Shown piece by piece: positions 1 to 9,422 of a DNA stretch of 64,000 nt; positions within the stretch are counted from its first letter, which is position 1, and each line of letters begins with the position of its first letter. Origin of the DNA: Streptomyces sp. NL15-2K (GTDB lineage Bacteria > Actinomycetota > Actinomycetes > Streptomycetales > Streptomycetaceae). The stretch lies in NCBI RefSeq assembly GCF_030551255.1, contig NZ_CP130630.1:11283001-11347000 (forward strand), in the 5' to 3' direction. The notes below the pieces were generated by a model. The model was not told the origin of the DNA. It searched no databases and saw only the letters and a program-made list of their open reading frames with translations. A program made the translations under genes and the position numbers.

Positions 1-46
1 TGCGTGCCAGGCGTCGCGAGCCGGGCGCCCATTCTGCTCGGAGCTC

Positions 47-1345
47 TCAGGCCCGGGCCACGCCCAGATCCGCGGGGGCGGCAGCGGTATCGGGGGAACG
101 CTGGATGAGGACACGGACGACGTACACGCCCGCGACCGCCGACGCCGCCATGCACAGGGTGATCGACCAGAGCAGGACGGACGCGCTGTACTCCATCAGG
201 GCGGGCGTGACGAACGCGACGCCCGCGAAGACCCCCCGCGACAGGGCGTAGGTGAGGCCCTGGGTGGTGCCGCGGGTGTCCGGGGGCAGCGTGAGCTGCG
301 ACCACACCTTGTAACTGGCCTCCCCCGCGAAGGGGTTGGAGATCTGGTAGAGCACGAAGAAGACGAGCATGCCGACGAGGGCGCCGGCCGTGAGGGAGGC
401 GATGCAGAAGGCGACGATCTGCACGACGGTGAACACGTAGAACAGCCGGTCGCGCCAGGGGGTGTCGGCGATCCGGACGAAGACGAAGGTCAGCACCAGC
501 GCGATCGGGAGGAAGGCCAGATTGATCCCGGTGGCCAGGCTCTGCGAGGCACCGCTGACCGTGACCAGCAGATAGGTGCCGAACTGGCCGAAGGTGTTGG
601 CGCCGATGCCCCAGGTGACGTAGTAGGCGAAGGTCGCGGCCATCGGCAGCAACGCGGCACGGTTCCACACGTTCTTGAGCGCGGTGCCGCGCGGGGCGGC
701 CAGCGCGGCCGCCTCGGCCTCCACCTCCTCCTCGGGCAGCTCGTCCGCCAGCTCCAGACGGGAGCGCAGCTGCCAGGTGACCAGCGCGGCGACGGCCAGA
801 TGGCCGGTGATGAGCCGCGCCCCGGTCATGCCCGTGTCCGACAGGAGGTAACCGAGGAACGTGACGACGACGATGCCCGCCATCCACATGACCTGCGTGA
901 AGGACACCAGACGCGCCCGGCCGTCGGCGGGTGCGGCGTCCGAGACCACGGCCAGGGACGTCGGCAGGTCGGCACCGGCCGCCAGACCCGCCACGAGCAC
1001 GCCGACGAACAGCGTGATGTCGTTCGGCGCCAGCGTGATGACGACCGCGCCGAGCGCGAAGCAGAAGATGTCCCAGTTGTAGACACGGCGGCGGCCGAAC
1101 ATGTCGGCCAGCCGTCCCCCGACGAGGGAGCCGACGGCGATGCAGCCGGTGACGATCGCGCTGATCGCGCCCGCCATCCAGACGCCCATGTCGTAACTGT
1201 CCCGGTAGATGGCCAGGTTGACGGCGATACTGACGATGAGGGCGGCATCCAGGTACGAGGCCATGCCCGACAGCGCCGCGACCTTCCACAGGCGCTTCGG
1301 GATGGGCTGTTTGGCGTGATCCGGGGCAGTGGGAGTTCGGGCCAT
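47..1345 (-). CDS. MFS transporter, probably for the sugar released by the neighbouring glycoside hydrolase
   Basis: A 432-residue integral membrane protein of the major facilitator superfamily. About twelve hydrophobic segments are visible. The loop after the second helix carries GGRLADMFGRRRVYNWD, the classic MFS GxLaDrxGRR motif, and a central hydrophilic loop rich in glutamate (ELPEEEVEAEAAAL) separates the two halves. The ATG at 1345 is chosen because the hydrophobic core begins soon after it; the reading frame remains open far upstream but only as antisense to the hydrolase gene. It is divergent from the GH106-like gene, and the shared intergenic region holds two LacI-type operators, so uptake of an oligosaccharide or sugar acid related to that enzyme is likely. 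The substrate cannot be read from the sequence. Confidence 0.88.
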   Translation of the reverse strand: MARTPTAPDHAKQPIPKRLWKVAALSGMASYLDAALIVSIAVNLAIYRDSYDMGVWMAGAISAIVTGCIAVGSLVGGRLADMFGRRRVYNWDIFCFALGAVVITLAPNDITLFVGVLVAGLAAGADLPTSLAVVSDAAPADGRARLVSFTQVMWMAGIVVVTFLGYLLSDTGMTGARLITGHLAVAALVTWQLRSRLELADELPEEEVEAEAAALAAPRGTALKNVWNRAALLPMAATFAYYVTWGIGANTFGQFGTYLLVTVSGASQSLATGINLAFLPIALVLTFVFVRIADTPWRDRLFYVFTVVQIVAFCIASLTAGALVGMLVFFVLYQISNPFAGEASYKVWSQLTLPPDTRGTTQGLTYALSRGVFAGVAFVTPALMEYSASVLLWSITLCMAASAVAGVYVVRVLIQRSPDTAAAPADLGVARA

Positions 1346-1409
1346 GATGCGACTCCGTCGTCTTGTGAGGTCGCGGTTCCGGGGCCAAGTCGCAGCGAAT
1401 ATAGGGCGA

Positions 1410-1424
1410 GAAAAACGTTGCAAC
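1410..1424. promoter_or_regulatory. LacI-type operator, copy 2 (gaaaaacgttgcaac)
   Basis: An AACGTT-centred sequence about 65 bases upstream of the MFS start. LacI-family operators commonly have a central CG inside an A/T-flanked palindrome. It matches the better palindromes at 1521-1537 and 6611-6622. Its position suggests control of the MFS gene by the LacI regulator at 5511-6530. The right half-site departs from the palindrome. Confidence 0.5.
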
Positions 1425-1520
1425 AAGATGTCGCGCACACATCCGCGGCACACGGCCGATCTCTTCCTCGGCTTCTCTGGATATGGCGCGGACGTTCCAG
1501 GCCGCCTACGGTGAAGGCGA

Positions 1521-1537
1521 CCTAAAAACGTTTTAGG
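1521..1537. promoter_or_regulatory. LacI-type operator, copy 1 (cctaaaaacgttttagg)
   Basis: A near-perfect palindrome with core AAAACGTTTT, conspicuously A/T-rich for this genome. It ends 16 bases before the GTG start at 1553, directly next to the ribosome-binding site, so a bound repressor would block expression of the hydrolase. The same core occurs upstream of the local LacI gene. Confidence 0.65.
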
Positions 1538-1552
1538 GGAAGGACCGCATCC

Positions 1553-4500
1553 GTGATCTCCCCCGCACTGGAGCAGCTCTTCGAGGATCCGCCCCGGGAC
1601 TTCGGTCCCACGCCGCTGTGGTGGTGGTCGGGCGCGAAGGTCACCCGCGAGCGCCTCGCTTGGCAGATGCGCGGGTTCGCGGAGGGCGGCATCCACAACC
1701 TCGTCGTGATCAACCTGGCCCCGGCAGGCCCGAGTTTCGGCGCCCGCGCCGACGAGCCGGCGTGGTTCGGCGAGGAGTGGTGGGAACGCTTCACCGACGC
1801 CTGCGAGATCGCCCGGGACCTGGGCACGCGCCTGTGGTTCTACGACCAGATCGGGTTCTCCGGCGCCAATGTCCAAGGGAGCGTCACCCGACGGCACCCC
1901 GAGGCGGCGGGCCGGGCCCTGCGCTCGCGCCGGGCCGTCGTCTCCGGCGGCACCGTCGCCTTGGAGGGTCCCGAGACGCTGGTGGGCGCGTACGACATGA
2001 CGGGCGCGCGACTGAGCGTCACCGACACCGCCCGGATCACGGTCGCCGACGGGAGCGAGGTACAGCTCGTCGTCTCCGTTCCCACGGCATTCGACTACCT
2101 GGACCCGCACGCCGTCGGCCTGCTGCTGGACGCCGTCCACCATGAGTACGACCGTCGCGTCCCGGAGTACCTGGGCAACGTCATCGCGGGCAGCTTCCAG
2201 GACGAACTGCCCGGCACGAACTCCTGGAGCCGCCGCTTCCCCGAGGAGTTCCGCTCCCGGCGCGGCTACGACCTGCTCGACCACCTGCCGGCCCTCTTCG
2301 ATGACACCGCCCGGGCGACGAGGATCCGCGCCGACTACTACGCCGTCCGCGCCGAACTCACCGAAGAGGCCCTCTTCAGGCCGCTCGCCGCCTGGCACGA
2401 CGAGCGCGGCATGCTCCTGGGCTGCGACCAGAGCAACCCCGCCCGCGCCGGCTACCCGGCCCAGTCGACGCAGCTCTACACGGACTACTTCCGCACCCAC
2501 CGCTGGTACGGCGCCGCCGGCAGCGACCACCACGGCGACGCCAAGGTCCACTCCTCCATGGCGCACCTCTACGGCCACGAGCGCGTCTGGATCGAGGCGT
2601 TCCACTCCTCCGGCTGGGGCGGCACCCTGGAGGACACCTACGACTGGCTCCTGCCGTTCCTGCGCAGCGGCGCCAACCTGTACAACCCGCACGCCAGTTA
2701 CTTCGGCACCGCGGGCGGCTGGTTCGAATGGGCACCGCCGTCCACCGACTGGCGTCAGCCGTACTGGCAGCAGTACCCGGCGTTCTCCCGGGCCGTCGCC
2801 CGGATCTGCTCGATCCTGTCCTGGGGCACCTACAGTGCCGACGTCGCGGTCCTGCACCCCACCGCCACCATGCAGGCGCTCCTCCCGCTGGACGCGCCCG
2901 TCCAGCACTTCGGCGACGGCCGCCTCGGCGACCGCCACACCGACGTCGACGAGACGCAGCGGCACTACCTGGAGCTCTGCGGCACCAACAACTGGCTCGG
3001 GCCCCGCATCGGCGCCCTGGACCGGCACCGCCTCTCCTTCGACGTCATCGACGACGCCTCGGTGCAGCGGGCCGGGGCCGCCGACGGCGCCCTGCGCATC
3101 AGGGACCTGGCCTACACCGCGGTTCTGCTGCCCTCGGCGAGCGTCCTGGAGGAGGAGACAGCGCGCCGGCTGACCGAACTCCTCGACGCCGGCGGGCGGG
3201 TCGTGGTGGTCGGCCGTCCACCCGCGGCGGCGGCCGGCCTGGCCGGTGACGACTCCGTCGTCGCGGCGCTGCTCGCCCATCCACGGCTGGAGCGGGTCAG
3301 TGACGCGGAGGCCGGCGCGGCGGCGGTGGCCGACACCGCCGGATACGCGACGGGCGATGTGCCCCTGCTCGTCAGGCGGAAGGACGACGTGGCGGTCGCC
3401 CTGGTGACGGGAGCCTTCCCCGACGCCCGTACGCATCCGCCCAGGGGCCACCATGACATCGACCCCGCGCGCTACGCCCACAGCTCCTCCGTCACCGTGC
3501 GGGCGGCGATCGCCGAGGCCGAGGTCTGGAACCCGGCGACCGGCGACCGACGCCCCGGACGCGTCACCGTCTCCGACGGCGTCTCCACCATCGAGGTGCC
3601 GTTGGAAGGCGCCCCCGCCGCCCTCGTCGTATGGCGCGAAGGCACCCCAGCGGCCCGGACCACGACACCGCCGTCGGGGCCGGTCGAGACGCTCGACGTC
3701 TCGACCGGCTGGGAGGGCCGCCTGGTGCTCACCATGGACAACACCTGGGGCGACCTGGCGCTGCCCGCGGGGTCGTCCGTGGCCGAGCCGCAGATCTGGA
3801 GCATGCGGTGGACCGAGACCGATGCGTGGGGCGAGCGGACGCGGGTGACGTACGGCAATCGGGTGCGCGTCCTGCATCCGGTGCCCTCCGAGAAGGCCCC
3901 CGACCCGCTGGACAGCGCCGCCGTGGAACGGATCCTGGCCGGAGAGCTGCCCCTCGTGCCCCCGGACGCGGGCTGGGGCGTCTCGCTGTACTCGTCGAGC
4001 CGCGGGATCCCGGATCCGGACGGGCTGCTCGGCAACAAGGGGCTGGTGGCCGAGGAGTTCGTGCGCGTCCCGGTCCCCGGGAGCGCAACCGTCGCCCGGG
4101 TCCGGTCGATCGTGGAGACCGACCACCGCGGACCCGCCGATCTGCACATCGGTGCGGCGGCGGCCAAACGCGTGTGGTGGAACGGCGAGCTGCTGGACAC
4201 GGGCAGCGGCTATCTGGCGTCCGCCCGGGTGGACGTGGCGCAGCCCCGAAACGTGCTCGAGTACGAACTGGCCGACGCCCAGGACCGACCGTTGCTGATC
4301 TCAGGCGCCGCCGGCACCCCGCTGGGCAGCTACTTCTGTCTGTCCCGTCCGGACGGATTCACAGCGCGTCCGCAGTTCATGTCTCTGCCCGACGACGTAC
4401 GACCGGACGGCCGCGTGACCTACCGCGCTCGGCTGCGACTTCCGAACCCCGGCGCGGAAGCGGTGCTCGTCGTGGGGGCCGCGGCGGGCGTCACCGTGCT

Positions 4501-5506
4501 GCTCGACGGCGATGTCGTGGCGCGGCAGGAGAAGGTGGAGTACTACGAGGCGGACTGGGGCGCGGTGCCGATGTTCTTCCGCCACCCACTGACACTCCGG
4601 GCGGGCGAGCACGTGCTCGAGGTGGTGGCCGACAGTGTCCACGCCCGGGACGCGGTGTTCGTCGATCTCGTGGCGTCCGCGGGTTCCTCCGCGACCGCGC
4701 TGGTCAGCGGCGCCGGCTGGGCGGCACAGACGGGGCAGTGGCGCGGACACACCGTCGAACACGAGGGCCGCTGGGGCGAGTTGCAGCACTGCTACGCCGC
4801 GGTACGGCCGCACCCGTTGCCGGACGCCGAGTGGCTCACCGGCGCTCCGGTGCTCGGCGCCGCCGTACTGCCGCTGCGATCCACCGACGACGTCCGCGCG
4901 CGTGCGCAGCGCTTCCGGTTCACCGTGCCGCCTGGCACCGTGTCGGTCGACCTGCCGCTGGAGCTACCCGCGCGGGTGCGGGTCGGGAACGGTACGGAGC
5001 AACTGCTGGACGGGGGAGGGGAGCTGACGCTCGACCAACCCCTCGGAGTACCCACGGAGATCGAGGTCGTCACCGCACCCACGGCCGTGCTGCGGGGCGG
5101 CTCCGCCTGGCGCGGGCCGGTGCGCGTCCGTACGGTACCGGCGCCGCTGCCGCTGGGAGACTGGCGCTCGCTGGGGCTGGGCGGTTGGAGCGGGGGCGTG
5201 ACCTATACGCGTTCCCTGGAGGTACCGGCCGGGCTCGACCCGGTGCTGGATCTGGGGCGGGTGCGCGGCAGCGTCGCGGTGTTCCTCGACGGGGAACCCG
5301 TCGGCGAGGCGTTCTGCGCTCCGTACCGTTTCGAGCTGTGCGGCGCCGCCGGGCGTACCGTCCGCGTCGACGTCACCGTCCACAACACGCTGGCCCCGTA
5401 TCTCGCCGAAGCGACGCCGACCGCCTGGGCCTTCCCCTCTCAGCTCTCTTCCGGCCTGCTGGGGCCGGTGACGCTGCGGATCCCCGGCCTCGACGCGGAC
5501 CGGTAG
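1553..5506 (+). CDS. Very large glycoside hydrolase, GH106-like (alpha-L-rhamnosidase type)
   Basis: A 1,317-residue protein with no signal peptide, so probably cytoplasmic and acting on imported oligosaccharides or glycosides. The N-terminus carries PLWWWSGAKVTRERLAWQ, the aromatic entry motif shared by GH106 alpha-L-rhamnosidases and related (beta/alpha)8 enzymes, followed by the GGIHNLVVIN strand and the acidic stretch LWFYDQIGFSGANVQ. The catalytic barrel fills roughly the first half; the second half looks like beta-sandwich modules, including a galactose-binding-like segment near WWNGELLDTGSGYLASA. Start at GTG 1553, preceded by AGGGGAAGG. The gene overlaps nothing on its own strand and is convergent with the LacI gene, 4 bases apart. 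Family placement is by motif similarity, so specificity for rhamnose is an inference; other uronic or deoxy sugars are possible. Confidence 0.8.
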   Translation: MISPALEQLFEDPPRDFGPTPLWWWSGAKVTRERLAWQMRGFAEGGIHNLVVINLAPAGPSFGARADEPAWFGEEWWERFTDACEIARDLGTRLWFYDQIGFSGANVQGSVTRRHPEAAGRALRSRRAVVSGGTVALEGPETLVGAYDMTGARLSVTDTARITVADGSEVQLVVSVPTAFDYLDPHAVGLLLDAVHHEYDRRVPEYLGNVIAGSFQDELPGTNSWSRRFPEEFRSRRGYDLLDHLPALFDDTARATRIRADYYAVRAELTEEALFRPLAAWHDERGMLLGCDQSNPARAGYPAQSTQLYTDYFRTHRWYGAAGSDHHGDAKVHSSMAHLYGHERVWIEAFHSSGWGGTLEDTYDWLLPFLRSGANLYNPHASYFGTAGGWFEWAPPSTDWRQPYWQQYPAFSRAVARICSILSWGTYSADVAVLHPTATMQALLPLDAPVQHFGDGRLGDRHTDVDETQRHYLELCGTNNWLGPRIGALDRHRLSFDVIDDASVQRAGAADGALRIRDLAYTAVLLPSASVLEEETARRLTELLDAGGRVVVVGRPPAAAAGLAGDDSVVAALLAHPRLERVSDAEAGAAAVADTAGYATGDVPLLVRRKDDVAVALVTGAFPDARTHPPRGHHDIDPARYAHSSSVTVRAAIAEAEVWNPATGDRRPGRVTVSDGVSTIEVPLEGAPAALVVWREGTPAARTTTPPSGPVETLDVSTGWEGRLVLTMDNTWGDLALPAGSSVAEPQIWSMRWTETDAWGERTRVTYGNRVRVLHPVPSEKAPDPLDSAAVERILAGELPLVPPDAGWGVSLYSSSRGIPDPDGLLGNKGLVAEEFVRVPVPGSATVARVRSIVETDHRGPADLHIGAAAAKRVWWNGELLDTGSGYLASARVDVAQPRNVLEYELADAQDRPLLISGAAGTPLGSYFCLSRPDGFTARPQFMSLPDDVRPDGRVTYRARLRLPNPGAEAVLVVGAAAGVTVLLDGDVVARQEKVEYYEADWGAVPMFFRHPLTLRAGEHVLEVVADSVHARDAVFVDLVASAGSSATALVSGAGWAAQTGQWRGHTVEHEGRWGELQHCYAAVRPHPLPDAEWLTGAPVLGAAVLPLRSTDDVRARAQRFRFTVPPGTVSVDLPLELPARVRVGNGTEQLLDGGGELTLDQPLGVPTEIEVVTAPTAVLRGGSAWRGPVRVRTVPAPLPLGDWRSLGLGGWSGGVTYTRSLEVPAGLDPVLDLGRVRGSVAVFLDGEPVGEAFCAPYRFELCGAAGRTVRVDVTVHNTLAPYLAEATPTAWAFPSQLSSGLLGPVTLRIPGLDADR

Positions 5507-5510
5507 GAGG

Positions 5511-6530
5511 TCAGGTACCGGAAGGCGACCGCGTGGAGTCCCGCAGGACGAGGCCGGGCGCGAACACCCGCGTCTCGTGGGCGTGTTCCGCGCGGGCCTC
5601 CACCTCGTCGAGGAGCATCTCCACGGCCGCCCTGCCGAGGTCCTCGACCGGCTGCCGGACCGTCGTCAGGGTCGTCCCCACGAAGCTCGCGATGTCCAGG
5701 TCGCCGTAACCGACCACCTGCACGTCCTCGGGAACCCGCACGCCCCGCTCGCCCAGGCCACGGCACAGTCCCGCGGCGAGGAAGTCGTTGGTGCAGAAGA
5801 TCCCGTCGGGCAGTTCGTCGAGCCGGAGGGCGATCTCCGTGCCGTACGCCACCGTCATCTCCTCCGCCACGACCTGGCCCAGCCGCGCCTCACGACGGCT
5901 GCGCACGGCCTGCCGGGCGCCCTGGTACCGGTCGGCGCACTGCCGGATCCCGCGTTCTCCGTTCACGACGAGGATGTCGCGCGCTCCGCGGTCCAGGAGA
6001 TGCTGCACGGCGATGCGGCCCCCGGCGATGTCGTCGACGGAGACGGAGCAGCCGTCCTGGGCCGGCATCGCACGGTCGGCCAGGACCAGGGGGATGCCGC
6101 GCTCACGCAGCCGCGCGAGCCGGGTGGGATCGGCGCTGAGCGGAACCACCACGGCCCCGACGGCCCGCTGTTCGACGAGCATGGTGAAGTAGCCCTGCTC
6201 CCGCTCCGGCGCGTCCCCGCTGTCACAGAGCACGAGGGAGTAACCGTGGTCGTACGCCGCGTCCGCGGCACCCCGTGCTATGCGGGAGTAGAACGAGTTG
6301 GCCACGTCGGGCAGCACCAGACCGATCGAGGACGACTGTCCGGTCCGCAGACCGGCGGCTCCCGGATGGGGAACGTAGTCGAGCGCGGCGACCGCGTCGC
6401 GGACCCGCTCGGCGGTGCGGGCGTTGACGCGCTCCGGTCGGTTCAGGACGTTCGACACCGTGGACACCGAGACCCCCGCGGCGGCCGCGACGTCCTGGAT
6501 GCGGGCGGGGCGAGCCGAGATGGCGTCCAT
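5511..6530 (-). CDS. LacI-family transcriptional regulator of the hydrolase/MFS pair
   Basis: A 339-residue repressor. The N-terminal helix-turn-helix reads IQDVAAAAGVSVSTVSNVLN at about residues 10-30, with the hinge helix region after it, then the periplasmic-binding-protein-like effector domain (GLVLPDVANSFYSRIARG; VVGYGDLDIASF). Start at ATG 6530; the frame stays open to 7079 but that extension lies over the zinc permease gene and is spurious. The gene faces the hydrolase tail to tail. An AAACGTTTT-type operator at 6611-6622, about 80 bases upstream of its own start, matches those in the hydrolase/MFS promoter region, suggesting autoregulation plus local control. The effector is probably the sugar released by the hydrolase. 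Confidence 0.92.
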   Translation of the reverse strand: MDAISARPARIQDVAAAAGVSVSTVSNVLNRPERVNARTAERVRDAVAALDYVPHPGAAGLRTGQSSSIGLVLPDVANSFYSRIARGAADAAYDHGYSLVLCDSGDAPEREQGYFTMLVEQRAVGAVVVPLSADPTRLARLRERGIPLVLADRAMPAQDGCSVSVDDIAGGRIAVQHLLDRGARDILVVNGERGIRQCADRYQGARQAVRSRREARLGQVVAEEMTVAYGTEIALRLDELPDGIFCTNDFLAAGLCRGLGERGVRVPEDVQVVGYGDLDIASFVGTTLTTVRQPVEDLGRAAVEMLLDEVEARAEHAHETRVFAPGLVLRDSTRSPSGT

Positions 6531-6610
6531 CCACCCCCCTCGCTGTGGCAGCCGTGCGACCAGGCACGACGTGGTCCTCATGGGCGACGCAAGTCTACCC
6601 CGGCCGCGGT

Positions 6611-6622
6611 TGAAACGTTTTC
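6611..6622. promoter_or_regulatory. LacI-type operator, copy 3 (tgaaacgttttc)
   Basis: GAAACGTTTTC, a nearly symmetric site with the same AAACGTTT core as the two sites in front of the hydrolase/MFS pair. It lies about 80 bases upstream of the LacI start codon and fits an autoregulatory operator. Confidence 0.55.
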
Positions 6623-6676
6623 CGTGTCGGCACGACCGCACGGCGAGCCCCCGGGTCGGACCATGGGCAGGTGCCG

Positions 6677-7564
6677 TCAGGCGGGCTGCGGGGTTGCCTT
6701 TCTGGCTCTGGCTCCCCATCGGCGGGTGCGGTAGGTGCCCGCCAGGCGGCAGGCGGCGTAGAGGGTGAACGAGATCGTCGTGACGTAGGGGCTGATGGGG
6801 ATGGATCCGCCCAGGGCGAGCAGGATGCCGCCCTCGATGGAGACGACGGCGAAGAGGACGCTGAGCAGCGGCAGCAGCACCGGTGACGCGGTGATGCGGG
6901 CCGCGGCCGCGGCCGGGGTGACGACGAGGGTGAGCACCAGCAGCGCGCCGACGATCTGGACGGACAGGGCGACCGCGAGGCCGAGCACGATCATGAAGGC
7001 GAAGGACAGCGCACGCACCGGCACGCCGCGGGCCGCGGCGACGTCCGGGTCGGCGCTGGCGAAGGTCAGTGGACGCCACATGAGCGCCAGGGCGAGCACG
7101 ACCACGGCGGAGGTGCCGAGCAGCCAGGACATCTGCGGGGTGTCGACGGCGACGATCTGACCGGTCAGGAGGCCGAACTTGTTCGCCGCCCGGCCCTTGT
7201 AGAGGGCGAGGAAGAGCACGCCGAGCCCGAGGCCGAACGGCATGATGATGCCGATCACCGAGTTGCGGTCACGGGCGCGTGCGCCCAGGACCCCGATCGC
7301 GCCGGCCGCGAGGAGCGAGCCGACGATCGAGCCCGCCACGATGTTCACCTCCATCAGCAGCGCCGCGGACGCGCCCGCGAAGGACAGCTCGCTGATGCCG
7401 TGCACCGCGAAGGGCAGATCGCGCATGATGACGAAGACCCCGGCCAGGCCGCCGACCAGGCCGAGCGCGGCACCGGCGATGAGGGAGTTGCGCACCAGCG
7501 CCAGGAGTTCGCCGTAGTTCTCGAAGCTGAAGATCTGCTGCCAGACCCCGTCGGCGAGCGTCAT
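6677..7564 (-). CDS. znuB: Metal (probably zinc) ABC transporter permease, ZnuB type
   Basis: A 295-residue polytopic membrane protein with eight or nine hydrophobic segments and the ABC-3 family hallmarks: NSLIAGAALGLVGGLAGVFV near the N-terminus and LVVTPAAAAARITASP in the cytoplasmic loop that contacts the ATPase. It forms the membrane channel of a high-affinity metal importer. Its ATG overlaps the stop of the ATPase gene as ATGA, so it is translationally coupled and is the last gene of a znuA-znuC-znuB-like operon. Zinc is preferred over manganese because of the Zur-box-like site upstream of the operon. Confidence 0.88.
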   Translation of the reverse strand: MTLADGVWQQIFSFENYGELLALVRNSLIAGAALGLVGGLAGVFVIMRDLPFAVHGISELSFAGASAALLMEVNIVAGSIVGSLLAAGAIGVLGARARDRNSVIGIIMPFGLGLGVLFLALYKGRAANKFGLLTGQIVAVDTPQMSWLLGTSAVVVLALALMWRPLTFASADPDVAAARGVPVRALSFAFMIVLGLAVALSVQIVGALLVLTLVVTPAAAAARITASPVLLPLLSVLFAVVSIEGGILLALGGSIPISPYVTTISFTLYAACRLAGTYRTRRWGARARKATPQPA

Positions 7565-8403
7565 CGGTGTACTTCCTCGATCTCAGGGGTGTGGTGCGGT
7601 GGCGCGGCCGGCTCGTCCGGGGCTCCGACCACCACGACGCGGCCGCGGACACGGACGACGTCGACCTGTGTGCCGTAGAGCCGCGACAGCGACTCGGAGG
7701 TCAGGACCTCCTCCGGGGTGCCGACCCGGTGACCGCCGGGCGCCAGGTACAGCACCCGGTCCACCAGGCCGAGCACCGGGTTGATCTCGTGGGTCACGAA
7801 GACCACCGCCGTGCCGTGGGAGTGGCGCCGGGCGTCCACCAGTTCGGTGACGGCCCGCTGGTGGTGCAGGTCGAGGGAGAGCAGCGGCTCGTCGCACAGC
7901 AGGATCCGCGGATCGGTGGCGAGGGCCTGGCCGATGCGCACGCGCTGCCGCTCGCCTCCGGACAGCAGGCCGAGCGGGACGTCCGCGTACGCCGAAGCTC
8001 CGACCGAGGCGAGGATCTCGTCCACCCGGCGGCGGACGTCGCGGTTGCGCGGCCGTGGCCCGAAGCGGTGCCCGTCGATGCCGAAGCGCACGAGGTCGCG
8101 GGCGCGCAGCATGGCCTGCGCGGACATCTCCGCCTGCTGGGGGACGTAGCCGAGATGCCGGCATGCCTCGCGCGGGGGCCGGCCGAGGACCGTCAGGCTC
8201 CCGGCCGACAGCTGCTGACGGCCCAGCAGGGCCCGGACGAAGCTGGTCTTGCCCGATCCGTTCGGCCCGAGCACGGCCAAAAACTCCCCGGGCCGCACCG
8301 CCAGGTCGAGGCCCTGCCAGACCACGCGCTCGCCGTACGACAGTGCGGCCCCGCGCAGACTGATCACCGCACCGGTCCCGGAGGCCTCGGTGGCCCGGCT
8401 CAC
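7561..8403 (-). CDS. znuC: Metal (probably zinc) ABC transporter ATP-binding protein, ZnuC type
   Basis: A 280-residue ABC ATPase that powers zinc import. Walker A is GPNGSGKTS, the Q-loop GYVPQQAEM, the signature LSGGERQRV, Walker B ILLCDEPLLSLD, and the switch histidine VTHE. Start GTG 8403 overlaps the stop of the binding-protein gene as GTGA; the frame continues upstream only as a shadow over that gene. The C-terminal 50 or so residues extend beyond the minimal domain and end in a His-rich stretch (PPHHTPEIEEVHR), which could sense or bind metal, though that is speculation. Confidence 0.92.
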   Translation of the reverse strand: MSRATEASGTGAVISLRGAALSYGERVVWQGLDLAVRPGEFLAVLGPNGSGKTSFVRALLGRQQLSAGSLTVLGRPPREACRHLGYVPQQAEMSAQAMLRARDLVRFGIDGHRFGPRPRNRDVRRRVDEILASVGASAYADVPLGLLSGGERQRVRIGQALATDPRILLCDEPLLSLDLHHQRAVTELVDARRHSHGTAVVFVTHEINPVLGLVDRVLYLAPGGHRVGTPEEVLTSESLSRLYGTQVDVVRVRGRVVVVGAPDEPAAPPHHTPEIEEVHR

Positions 8404-9344
8404 TTGGCCAGCGCGCTCGAGAGCGCGTCGACGTTGGCGGTCATCCAGCCGAGGTAGTCCTTGCCCTGGGGCAGGGTCTCGGTCACCGGCACGACGGGCA
8501 CGCCGGCCGCCTTGGCCGCGTTCTCGGCCTTCTCGGTCTGCGGTCCGGAGGTCTGCTCGTTGTAGACCAGGGCCTTGACCTGCTTGTCCGTGAACAGCGC
8601 CAGCGTGGTCTGCAGGACCTTCGGGGAGACGTCGTCGCCTTCCTCGATGGCCTCGCTGAACTCCGCGGGCGTCTTGTTCACCAGGCCGCACGTGTCGAGC
8701 AGGTACAGCGGCACGGGCTCGGTGATGGCGACCGCCTCACCACCGTGGTCCTTCTTGATCTGCGCCTCCTTCGCCTCCAGAGTCCGGAGCCGCGTCTTGA
8801 AGGTCGCGGCGTTCTTGGTGAAGGTGGCCGAGTCGTCCGGGTCGGCCTTGCCCAGCGCGGCGGCGATACGGTCGGCGATCTTGGCGACGGTGGGGAAGTC
8901 GTACCAGACGTGCTCGTTGAGCTCGCCGCCCTTCGGGGCGGTCTTGCCGGAGACCTTGACGGCGTTGATCACCTCGGCGGAGGAGCCGCTGCTCTTGAGC
9001 ATCCGGTCGACGAAGTCGTCATAGCCGCCGCCGTTCTCGACGACGACCTTCGCCTTGGACAACGCCAGCTGGTTCTGGGTGTCGGCCTCGTAGGAGTGCG
9101 GGTCCTGGTCGGGGTCGCTGATGATCGAGGTGACGTCGGCCTTCGCGCCGCCTATCTGCTCGACGATGTCGCCGTAGACGTTCGTGGAGGCGACGACGGT
9201 GACCTTGGACGAGGCGGCCGGCTCTTGCGAGCCGCCCCCGTCACCACCGGAGTCCGACGAACTGCCGCACCCTGCGAGGAGGGCCAGGGAGGCGCCGGTG
9301 ATCAGGGCGAGGCGCCAGGACGACGGGGACGTGGGCATGGGCAT
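8400..9344 (-). CDS. znuA: Zinc ABC transporter substrate-binding lipoprotein, ZnuA/AztC-like
   Basis: A 314-residue cluster A-I binding protein. A lipoprotein signal ends in LALLAGC with Cys26 as the lipidation site, followed by a Ser/Gly-rich linker. Metal-ligand histidines are visible at His83 (DPHSYE) and His145 (NEHVWYDF), and the long helix typical of the fold follows. It lacks the His-rich loop of many ZnuA proteins, so it resembles AztC-type or actinobacterial forms. It is the first gene of the operon, with the ATPase and permease coupled behind it. A Zur-box-like palindrome lies about 80 bases upstream. An in-frame ATG two codons downstream is an equally possible start. Confidence 0.9.
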   Translation of the reverse strand: MPMPTSPSSWRLALITGASLALLAGCGSSSDSGGDGGGSQEPAASSKVTVVASTNVYGDIVEQIGGAKADVTSIISDPDQDPHSYEADTQNQLALSKAKVVVENGGGYDDFVDRMLKSSGSSAEVINAVKVSGKTAPKGGELNEHVWYDFPTVAKIADRIAAALGKADPDDSATFTKNAATFKTRLRTLEAKEAQIKKDHGGEAVAITEPVPLYLLDTCGLVNKTPAEFSEAIEEGDDVSPKVLQTTLALFTDKQVKALVYNEQTSGPQTEKAENAAKAAGVPVVPVTETLPQGKDYLGWMTANVDALSSALAK

Positions 9345-9422
9345 GGGTCCTCTACGACAGGTGGGAGCAGGGGTGTTCCCGAGAGCGGGACCCGGCGCGG
9401 ACCGGGCCCGCTACACGCTAGA

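Noticed and set aside
47..4147. 1,366-codon minus frame running over the hydrolase gene
   Set aside because: Only the part 47-1345 is a real MFS gene; the upstream part is a G/C-bias shadow antisense to the 1,317-residue hydrolase.
3631..5709. 692-codon plus frame overlapping the hydrolase
   Set aside because: Arginine-rich shadow in another frame.
5511..7079. LacI frame extending 180 codons upstream of 6530
   Set aside because: The extension lies over the zinc permease gene and is Arg/Pro-rich; the LacI helix-turn-helix starts right after ATG 6530.
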